The position numbers and the translations under genes were made by a program. From SB11 sp037968475 (GTDB lineage: Bacteria; Bacteroidota; Bacteroidia; UBA8524), in the NCBI GenBank assembly GCA_037968475.1, contig JBBKVO010000001.1, positions 254,799-318,798 of the forward strand: 64,000 nucleotides of DNA. Reading direction: 5' to 3'. Of this stretch, positions 14,938 through 22,056 are shown piece after piece; within the stretch, counting starts at the first letter, position 1, and every line of letters begins with the position of its first letter. The notes under the pieces were generated by a model that saw only the letters and a list, made by a program, of their open reading frames with translations, searched no databases and had not been told where the DNA came from.

Positions 14938-16206
14938 ATGAAACCAACACGAAGAAAATTTATACGTAACAGTGCGCTATTGGCGGCTGGGGCAATGTAT
15001 TTGCCTGCTTTTGGTGCTACCCAAACCAAAAAAAGTGCCCCAAACTTTAGTGCTGCACAAGGCGAAGATTTTTGGAAGCTGGTACGGGCAAGTTTTCCGT
15101 TATCAAATGATGTAGCATATTTAAATAACGGAACTATGGGGCCATCGCCCTATAGTGTTATAGAAGAGCAGTATAATGCAACTTTGGATGTTGATACTAC
15201 AGGAAACTACGGTGGTTGGGAAGACGCTGTACCGGCATTGGCCAAATTTGTAGGGGCTGATGAAGATGAAATTTGTCTTACTCATAATGTTACCGAAGGT
15301 ATAAATATAGTGTGTTGGGGTTTGCGCCTTAAAAAAGGTGATGAAGTAATTATTACTAACCACGAGCACGTGGGCAATGCCTTGCCTTGGCTTAATCGGG
15401 CTAAAGTTGAAGGTATAGTATTAAAAACAGTTCAATTGGCCGATACTGCTGCACAAACGCTAAACAATATAAATGCTCTTATTACAAAAAATACAAAGGC
15501 AATTGCTGTGCCCCATATGCCCTGCACACAGGGGCAAGTATTACCCGTAAAAGAAATATGTACGCTAGCCAAAGAAAAAGGTATTTACTCTTTTATTGAT
15601 GGTGCACATGGCCCGGGTATGTTGCAATTGGATTTGCACGATATGGGGTGCGATTTTTATGCCTCGTGTTGCCACAAGTGGATGCTGGCTCCCAAAGGCA
15701 CAGGCTTTTTATATATAAAGAAAGAAAAACTTGAAGATGTGCAGGCGCGTTGGGTAGGCGGATATAGCGATACGGGATGGAGTTTGATAGAAACCCCCTC
15801 GTATTTAAAAGGCTATGTTGATACAGCCCATAGGTTTTATTATGGCTCTATGAGTGCACCGCTATTTAAAGGTGTGGTAGCTGCTATTGATTTTCATAAT
15901 ATGATTGGGAAGGATAAAATTGAAGCACGAGTAAAAGCACTAGCCAGTCATTTTTATGCCCGCATGCAAGCTATTGATGGGGTTGAATTGTTAACCCCTA
16001 AAGAAGAACAATCAAGAGCGGCTATTATAGGGTTTAAACTTAAGAATATGGGTTACAACGAGTTTCAACTAATTACCACGCAAAATAAAATGCGCATACG
16101 TGGTGTGGCCGAAAACGGGCTTAACTCGGTGAGGGCATCCTTCCATATTTATAATACCTTTGAAGAGGCCGAAGCTTTGGCCGATTTAGTAAAGAGAACT
16201 GTATAA
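14938..16206 (+). CDS. Tat-exported class V aminotransferase-fold PLP enzyme
   Basis: PLP-dependent enzyme of the cysteine desulfurase/isopenicillin-N-epimerase superfamily with a twin-arginine signal: TRRKFIRNSALLAAGAMYLP (residues 3-22), predicting folding with cofactor before export. The core shows AYLNNGTMGPSP (about 60-71), THNVTEGINIVCWGL, the PLP-ring Asp/His in SFIDGAHGPGM, and the Schiff-base lysine in CCHKWMLAPKGTGFLY (near residue 245). The C-terminal small domain is complete at 422 aa. First gene of an operon with a MenE-like ligase (17-bp gap) and an HD-CoaD fusion. The substrate is not evident. A well-formed promoter lies directly upstream. Confidence 0.88.
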   Translation: MKPTRRKFIRNSALLAAGAMYLPAFGATQTKKSAPNFSAAQGEDFWKLVRASFPLSNDVAYLNNGTMGPSPYSVIEEQYNATLDVDTTGNYGGWEDAVPALAKFVGADEDEICLTHNVTEGINIVCWGLRLKKGDEVIITNHEHVGNALPWLNRAKVEGIVLKTVQLADTAAQTLNNINALITKNTKAIAVPHMPCTQGQVLPVKEICTLAKEKGIYSFIDGAHGPGMLQLDLHDMGCDFYASCCHKWMLAPKGTGFLYIKKEKLEDVQARWVGGYSDTGWSLIETPSYLKGYVDTAHRFYYGSMSAPLFKGVVAAIDFHNMIGKDKIEARVKALASHFYARMQAIDGVELLTPKEEQSRAAIIGFKLKNMGYNEFQLITTQNKMRIRGVAENGLNSVRASFHIYNTFEEAEALADLVKRTV

Positions 16207-16223
16207 TAATTGCCAAATACTCT

Positions 16224-17327
16224 GTGCCATACTTTATATTAAATGGGCAACATATAAACTTTAGCGAGGTGCAAAAGCCCGACTTCGTGCCACCGCCAAC
16301 AGTAAGCTACAACCAACAACAAGCATTACTTATAGCACAGCAATGGCTACAAGGTGATAGTATTTTTGTAGTGCATACATCGGGCAGTACAGGTGTTCCC
16401 AAACCTATTGAGTGGAAACGTAAGTTTATAGAAAAAAGTGCACGCCAAACCCTTGATGTGCTTCAACCTCAAGCCGATGATATTGTGTTTTTGTGCCTAT
16501 CGGTACAAACAGCAGGCGGAGTAATGATGCTTATACGTGCACTACTAGGTCAATTGCCTATTGCAGTAGTAGAACCCACAAGCAATCCAATGTTGGGTTT
16601 AGATGCTAACCATCCTTATACCATAGCTTCGTTTGTGCCTATGCAAATGCATACTATACTTACGGGTTTCGATTTTACATCGGTACAAAAGCTAAATCGT
16701 TTTCGTAAAGTATTAGTGGGCGGTGCAAGCATGAATAATGAATGGAGTAAACGTTTTACTGACTTAGACCCTGAGTTTTACCATACTTATGGTATGACGG
16801 AAACTTATACCCATATAGCCTTGCGAAAACTAAATGGGGTAGGGGCTACACCTCGTTTTATACCTATGCAGGGTATACAGGTGAGTAAAGACCGCGAAGA
16901 ACGTTTGGTGATAAATGGTGAGATAACAGGCTATGCAGATATAGTAACTAACGACCGTGTGCAAATAATGCACGACGGTAGTTTTGAGATATTGGGGAGG
17001 ATGGACAATGTTATCAATTCAGGAGGGGTGAAAATACAGTTGGAGAAGGTAGAGGATGCTCTGGCGCGATTGAAACAGTTGCATGGACGACAATACTTTG
17101 TTTGGTATGAAGCCGATGAACATTTGGGGCAAAAACTTATTGCTGTGATAAAAGGTGAACCAATTGACCCTATGGATGAGTACGAGGCAAAGGTTGATTT
17201 GCGTAGCTTTTTGGAAAAATACGAAGTCCCCAAAATATTTTACTATACCCCTGATTTTGTGCTTACCGAAAGCGGAAAAATACAGCGTGAAAAAACTGCC
17301 GCACAATTAGTGGGGCAACAACAATAA
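16224..17327 (+). CDS. AMP-binding ligase, MenE-like (o-succinylbenzoate-CoA ligase type)
   Basis: Adenylate-forming enzyme that would activate o-succinylbenzoate to its CoA thioester in menaquinone synthesis. The short form (367 aa) lacks most of the usual N-terminal half, as in Bacteroidota MenE-like proteins. Motifs: VVHTSGSTGVPKPI (P-loop, about residues 50-63), FYHTYGMTETYTHIAL (A5, about 187-202), a GRMDNVINSGGVKIQLEKVE hinge (A8, about 256-275) and the C-terminal catalytic Lys in ESGKIQREK. The GTG at 16224 is the only plausible start. No other men genes are in the window, so assignment to menaquinone rests on resemblance alone. The gene is 5 bases from the HD-CoaD fusion gene. Confidence 0.8.
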   Translation: MPYFILNGQHINFSEVQKPDFVPPPTVSYNQQQALLIAQQWLQGDSIFVVHTSGSTGVPKPIEWKRKFIEKSARQTLDVLQPQADDIVFLCLSVQTAGGVMMLIRALLGQLPIAVVEPTSNPMLGLDANHPYTIASFVPMQMHTILTGFDFTSVQKLNRFRKVLVGGASMNNEWSKRFTDLDPEFYHTYGMTETYTHIALRKLNGVGATPRFIPMQGIQVSKDREERLVINGEITGYADIVTNDRVQIMHDGSFEILGRMDNVINSGGVKIQLEKVEDALARLKQLHGRQYFVWYEADEHLGQKLIAVIKGEPIDPMDEYEAKVDLRSFLEKYEVPKIFYYTPDFVLTESGKIQREKTAAQLVGQQQ

Positions 17328-17332
17328 GCCTT

Positions 17333-18292
17333 ATGCCACAAATGGATGAGACATACATAGCCGATAGGTTGGCAGCTTTAGGTATTGATGCAAATGTATT
17401 GCCGCACTACCAACAAGCCCACAGGTACTGCCATACCCTTAATCATGTAATAGAAGTATTGCAGGTTATTGAACAAAGTGGTGGCCTTGAAAATGATGTA
17501 TTGTTTTTGGCGGCTATTTTTCATAATGTCGTTTTTGACCCAAGACTAACTGATAACGAAGAGCAATCGGTAGCTTATTTTAGGCAGGTTTATAAGGGTG
17601 ATGAAAGTATAGCAAAACAAGTAGAAGCTATAATATTGGATACTAAACACCACAAGGGCAGTACTGCACTTTCACTACAATTTAAGCAAGCTGATTTAGC
17701 TGTTTTGGATAGGCCATTAGAGGGATTGATAGCATACGAACATCAAATATTTAAAGAGTTTGCCTTTGTTGATTGGAAAATATACCAAACCGAACGTATA
17801 AAAATATTAGAGCGATTTAATACCAATGGCAAGCTGGATGGTTTGATAGGTTATATAAAAACCCGCCAGCCTAAAATAGGTGTGTACGCGGGCAGTTTTA
17901 ACCCCTTCCACAAAGGGCATTTGAATGTCTTACAAAAGGCAGAGCAAATTTTTGATAAGGTGATAATAGCCTTTGGCAGAAATTTAGAAAAAAACGATGC
18001 GCAATGGCCTCGTCCCAAACTATTGCAATACAAACAAACTGAAGAATATAACGGCTTGATTACCGATTTTATAAAAGGGTTAGGGTATGATGTAACCCTT
18101 GTGCGTGGATTGCGAAATGCTGATGATTTGCAGTTTGAGAAAAAACAATACCGCTATATGCAAGATTTTATGCCTGAAATACAACACGTAAACATTTTTT
18201 GCGATGTAGAGTACGAGCATATCAGCTCAACTAGCATACGCGTGCTTGAAAAATACGGGAAACACAAAGAGTATTTGGTTGATGAAGAGTAG
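17333..18292 (+). CDS. Fusion of COG4339-like HD hydrolase domain with CoaD-like adenylyltransferase
   Basis: Residues 1-175 resemble the COG4339 HD-superfamily phosphohydrolases: HRYCHTLNHVIEVLQ, AAIFHNVVFDPRLTDNEEQS and FKQADLAVLD. The hallmark HD pair is H64-N65, so a metal-binding Asp is replaced by Asn and hydrolase activity is doubtful. Residues 181-319 are a phosphopantetheine-adenylyltransferase-like nucleotidyltransferase: GVYAGSFNPFHKGHLNVL (nucleotide-binding HxGH variant KGH), VRGLRNADDLQFE (CoaD signature) and HISSTSIR. CoaD makes dephospho-CoA from phosphopantetheine and ATP; stand-alone CoaD has about 160 aa, so this domain is slightly short. Third gene of the operon, next to a CoA-ligase-like gene. 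It ends 4 bases from a convergent gene. Confidence 0.82.
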   Translation: MPQMDETYIADRLAALGIDANVLPHYQQAHRYCHTLNHVIEVLQVIEQSGGLENDVLFLAAIFHNVVFDPRLTDNEEQSVAYFRQVYKGDESIAKQVEAIILDTKHHKGSTALSLQFKQADLAVLDRPLEGLIAYEHQIFKEFAFVDWKIYQTERIKILERFNTNGKLDGLIGYIKTRQPKIGVYAGSFNPFHKGHLNVLQKAEQIFDKVIIAFGRNLEKNDAQWPRPKLLQYKQTEEYNGLITDFIKGLGYDVTLVRGLRNADDLQFEKKQYRYMQDFMPEIQHVNIFCDVEYEHISSTSIRVLEKYGKHKEYLVDEE

Positions 18293-18296
18293 TGGC

Positions 18297-19061
18297 CTAC
18301 TTGTGGCACCAATATATCACCTCACCTTTTGATAGTCGGTATTTCTCTACCAAATCAGCAGGTAACTCAGCCGATAAATCAATAGGGGTTACTTTAAAAC
18401 CTGCTGCTTCTAACCTAGTAGGATAATCAAGACCAAACAAACGCACATGGTCTTTTTGCCAAAAATGCTTCTCGCGGTCTTCATCGCTAGTTATAGTAGG
18501 GTCTTCGTATGTGGTGGCACGTGTAGTATCTAAAGGCACTTGCATCACAGCCCATCCACCGGGTTTCAATACACGGTATATCTCAGTCATAGCCTTGTGG
18601 CTATCCTCAACGTGCTCTAAAACGTGGTTACACAAAACAGCATCAAAACGATTGTCCTCAAAAGGCATTTCGTGTATATCCATTTTCACATCAGCAAGGG
18701 GCGAGTATAAATCACCCGTTAGGTAATCCAAATTGGCTTGCTTGCGAAAACGTTTGTAAAAACACTGCTCAGGAGCTATGTGCAGCAGTTTAATATCGTC
18801 GGTAAAAAAGTTGGTTTTTTGTTTAAGAAACAACCACAAAAGCCTGTGTCTTTCAAGTGCCAAGCAACGAGGACAAAGCACATTATCACGGCGTTTTACT
18901 GTTCCGTAGGGCAAAAAGTATTTAAAATCTCCATCGCAAATAGGGCAATGCACTTTATCGCCTTTTAGAAAAAGCGGCGATACTTTATTAAACACATAAC
19001 TGAAACGGATAAGTATAGGCCTAGGCACGTGGCGCATTAGCCATGTAATAATTTCTTTCAT
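18297..19061 (-). CDS. Class I SAM-dependent methyltransferase with zinc ribbon
   Basis: N-terminal zinc-ribbon-like element HCPICDG...CPRCLALERHR (about residues 38-75) followed by a Rossmann methyltransferase domain: LLHIAPEQ, YLTGDLYSPLADVKMDIHEM, FDAVLCNHVLEHVED and EIYRVLKPGGWAVMQVPL. This is a UbiE/Methyltransf_11 type enzyme, often found with polysaccharide or cell-wall genes; the substrate is unknown. The Met at 19061 (MKEIITWLM) is preferred over the one at 19082, because the extra seven codons (MHLCHNK) look like leader. Transcribed convergently with the HD-CoaD gene and terminated within a 4-bp gap. Confidence 0.85.
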   Translation of the reverse strand: MKEIITWLMRHVPRPILIRFSYVFNKVSPLFLKGDKVHCPICDGDFKYFLPYGTVKRRDNVLCPRCLALERHRLLWLFLKQKTNFFTDDIKLLHIAPEQCFYKRFRKQANLDYLTGDLYSPLADVKMDIHEMPFEDNRFDAVLCNHVLEHVEDSHKAMTEIYRVLKPGGWAVMQVPLDTTRATTYEDPTITSDEDREKHFWQKDHVRLFGLDYPTRLEAAGFKVTPIDLSAELPADLVEKYRLSKGEVIYWCHK

Positions 19062-19106
19062 CTTATTGTGGCAAAGATGCAAAGAAATGATAAATAGTAC
19101 GCAACA

Positions 19107-19739
19107 CTAACGTAGAAAATAGCGAACACCAAAATTTATCGAAGTACCTATATCGGTATAGCCACCAATACCTTCACCTAAAATGGGGCCGTAAAATCTT
19201 AAATCAATGTAGCCGTATGCTTTTTGCTGGAATTTTCTAGCCATACCAAGACCTATACCAATATCAGGATTAAAATAAGTGCCTGCTTCTTTCTTATTAT
19301 CGGGTATACCAGGTTTTGAGTAGCTTTCACTAATGTTGGTTATACTTAGGTAGTAATTAATAATGTTATAGAATTGCCATTGGTCGTCAAACTCTGTATA
19401 ACCAAAGGTTACTTTACGTTCATAGCCTAAGCAAAAAGTAGTGGCTTTAGAAGTAATGGCTATTTTATAATCTGTACCAATACCATTTGTAGGGTTGATA
19501 GTAACATCATCACGCAGAATAGGCACACTTCGCATACTAAATGTTACCGAACGCATTTTATAATTGTTTACAAACTTGCCGTATTGTAGGTTTAGAGCCA
19601 TACCAGTACCCGCATTTCCGTCTGATGCAGTACTTACTGCATAGGGTATATAACCCAATCCACCTTCTACAAAAGTTTGCGCTTTTGTGGCAAAGGGCAG
19701 CATAATAACTCCTATAAGGATAAGTATATAATTTTTCAT
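19107..19739 (-). CDS. Outer-membrane beta-barrel-like secreted protein, 210 aa
   Basis: A signal peptide (MKNYILILIGVIMLPFATKAQ) is followed by alternating hydrophobic strands rich in Gly, Tyr and Thr, ending with a terminal aromatic strand (SINFGVRYFLR), the pattern of small outer-membrane beta-barrels. No specific family recognised. An in-frame ATG two codons upstream (19745) is also possible. It is 4-10 bases after the DUF3857 gene, so it is the third gene of a minus-strand operon (24315 to 19107). Confidence 0.7.
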   Translation of the reverse strand: MKNYILILIGVIMLPFATKAQTFVEGGLGYIPYAVSTASDGNAGTGMALNLQYGKFVNNYKMRSVTFSMRSVPILRDDVTINPTNGIGTDYKIAITSKATTFCLGYERKVTFGYTEFDDQWQFYNIINYYLSITNISESYSKPGIPDNKKEAGTYFNPDIGIGLGMARKFQQKAYGYIDLRFYGPILGEGIGGYTDIGTSINFGVRYFLR

Positions 19740-19749
19740 AGTCATTAGC

Positions 19750-22041
19750 TTATCGGGTAAGTATTAGTTTAGTACTTCTAAAATCAACAGCTTCATCAAT
19801 AAATTTCAGCAGGTCTTCCCACTTATCTTTGGATTGGTAAATATCTTTATAGGTTTTTTCTACCTTTATTATCAAGCTGCTACCTTGCAGTTTTGCACTG
19901 CTTTTAAAACTACCTGTTTCGTTTTCTACATCACGGTTTAGTTGTTCTATTCCGTGCACTTGCATCAAAGCTGGTATTTTTATTTCTATCTCGTAGCTAT
20001 AGGTGCGTGCATAAGGGTGTACTATATCGCCTTGGCGTTCACGGTCTTCTATGTCTTTTATTTCTATTTGCCCATCAATAAACTCGCCCACTTTTAGCAC
20101 ATAATTGCCATCGCCTGTGGCATCCAGTAAGTCACGTAATCTAAACTCCTCAACAAAAGCCATGTCGGGTTCGTCATTTTTAAGCCCGTCTTTTTCTACT
20201 TTCAAGCTTTTATATTCAGCTACTTGGTAGTCGTACTTTAAAGAAACCTCGGCACTTTTACGTGCTCTTTTTGCCGAACGATTTAAGAAACTTTCTTCAA
20301 TACGTTTTTCTTCGTCATCCAAAAAGCGTTTGTTCTTAAGCAGTTTTTTGTCGTACAGAAACTCACGTACAAAAAGATGGTCATTGCTAAGTTCTTCGCG
20401 CAGTTTTTTATAGTAACTATTGTACGCAAAGGTTTCTTCTCTAAAGCGATAGCGTGGTCTACCTTGTAACTCGGTTTTGCGGGTTACCAACAAGGTGTCA
20501 AAATCAGGCAGAAACTCGGCAGTTATTTTATAAATAAACTGGTTTTTTGAGGGAGCGGTAACAGGTATGGCGGTTTCATCTATTACCATACCACGCTTAT
20601 AACGTGCAGGGCGAATTTCGAGCAATTTTATGCCTTCAAACTGTGGGTTGGGTTCGCCCGGACGGGCATACAAATCACAATCGGTATACAGTACTTCCTC
20701 ATTAGGATAGTATACCATTACACCCCACATCAAATCTTTTTCCCCCATCAATCCGTCCATACCTCCTTTGTAGCGGGGCACACCCATTATAAGGGTGTGT
20801 TTTATACCGCGCTTGTTCAGTATTTTTATCATATACTGCACAAAAGCACCATTGGGCATGGCTGTGTTATATACAGCATCGTTTCTGTATCGGGCTACTT
20901 CGTACAGTTTGGTGCTACGGTAGTAGTTATAAAAACCATCAATAAAATCTCGGCTACTATTAATTTTATATCCCTCTTTTTTATAGTAGTTGTAGTAAAT
21001 ATCACCTGTAGATTCGCGACTTTTCCTATAAAACTTATAGGCCATTTTGCGAATGTCTTTTTCATTAACAGTAGTTTTTATACGTTTTTTAGCGTCAATC
21101 AGTTGGTCAATATCGTTGCGCGAACGTCTGTTGGCAAAAGTTACTTCGTACTTAATGGCAGGAAGCGTAAACATAGGCTCGCTCCAAGGTTCGTCTTTTA
21201 GCTTCTCACGCATCACATCATGAAAAATCCAAAGCTTATTGCCTGCACGTGTTTTGCTTATTTTTTCTTCTAAATCAGGTGCTCCGTTAAGTGCACGGTA
21301 GTTTAGAAAGAAATGTTTGCCAAGGTCAAACTCAATTTTTTGCTCTACAATAGGGTAGGAGCTATTAAGCTGTTGTATATCGTCAACAGTAAAAGGTATA
21401 CTTAGGTTAAACCAAATACCAAGAAAGTTTTTGGTTGCTTGTATGGGTAGAAAAAACAATGGAATATCCGTCCAGTGATGGAAATTTTTATTAAACCTAA
21501 CTGTTTCCATAGATACTACATCTAGTATATCGCCGGGGGCAAGATTAGAAAAAGCAATTTTTTGATAATTACTGACTTCTATATCTCCAAAGTAGGGAAG
21601 GTTCACTTTTTCCTTTACGTCAATAGCTTCTTTCAGGTCAATTTTTTTGCGTTCGCCATCGGGCTTTTCTATAGTTATTTCAATATTGTCGTTCTTATTA
21701 AAATAGTAGGTCGAAAAGTTCTCTATGGCCGTTAAGTCTTGCATTTTTATGCGCACACGCACTTGGTAGGTAAAGTATCCTACGTTGTTCCAGCGGTTTA
21801 CATAGCCTACATAGCGGGCACGTTGAGCCAATATAACTACCGATTCATCTTTCCATTCAAGCGGCACTCTGGTAGCTTCAAAAATTTCGTCATCAAAATC
21901 ACCCTTTTTTTGGGCTTCTTTAAAAAGGTCTTTCTTTTGTTTTTCAGTATATAGTGGATTCCACTTCTTACGGTTAAGCTGCCCAAAAATGCTTAGGCTT
22001 ATGCTAAGTATAAAAACCGTTAATACTATTCGTTTCGTCAT
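19750..22041 (-). CDS. DUF3857 protein with degenerate transglutaminase-like domain
   Basis: Exported protein: signal peptide MTKRIVLTVFILSISLSIFG then Q. The N-terminal DUF3857 region (about residues 50-230, VGYFTYQVRVRIKMQDL, FSNLAPGDILDVVSMETV) precedes a transglutaminase-like fold. At the place where the neighbouring paralogue has the catalytic YGDCKGMANL, this protein reads AMPNGAFVQYM, and where the paralogue has ANHMICMVYT it has MWGVMVYYP; only the Asp (YTDCD) is kept. It is therefore probably a non-catalytic homologue. The Met at 22041 begins a standard signal peptide; the one at 22056 is less likely. It is 15 bases after the catalytic-type paralogue, so the pair may act together at the cell envelope. 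Confidence 0.8.
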   Translation of the reverse strand: MTKRIVLTVFILSISLSIFGQLNRKKWNPLYTEKQKKDLFKEAQKKGDFDDEIFEATRVPLEWKDESVVILAQRARYVGYVNRWNNVGYFTYQVRVRIKMQDLTAIENFSTYYFNKNDNIEITIEKPDGERKKIDLKEAIDVKEKVNLPYFGDIEVSNYQKIAFSNLAPGDILDVVSMETVRFNKNFHHWTDIPLFFLPIQATKNFLGIWFNLSIPFTVDDIQQLNSSYPIVEQKIEFDLGKHFFLNYRALNGAPDLEEKISKTRAGNKLWIFHDVMREKLKDEPWSEPMFTLPAIKYEVTFANRRSRNDIDQLIDAKKRIKTTVNEKDIRKMAYKFYRKSRESTGDIYYNYYKKEGYKINSSRDFIDGFYNYYRSTKLYEVARYRNDAVYNTAMPNGAFVQYMIKILNKRGIKHTLIMGVPRYKGGMDGLMGEKDLMWGVMVYYPNEEVLYTDCDLYARPGEPNPQFEGIKLLEIRPARYKRGMVIDETAIPVTAPSKNQFIYKITAEFLPDFDTLLVTRKTELQGRPRYRFREETFAYNSYYKKLREELSNDHLFVREFLYDKKLLKNKRFLDDEEKRIEESFLNRSAKRARKSAEVSLKYDYQVAEYKSLKVEKDGLKNDEPDMAFVEEFRLRDLLDATGDGNYVLKVGEFIDGQIEIKDIEDRERQGDIVHPYARTYSYEIEIKIPALMQVHGIEQLNRDVENETGSFKSSAKLQGSSLIIKVEKTYKDIYQSKDKWEDLLKFIDEAVDFRSTKLILTR

Positions 22042-22056
22042 GTTTGTAACAGGCAA

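Noticed and set aside
11813..18292. Genomic island or prophage
   Set aside because: No integrase, phage genes or attachment repeats at the tRNA-Pro; genes are ordinary metabolic ones with similar base composition.
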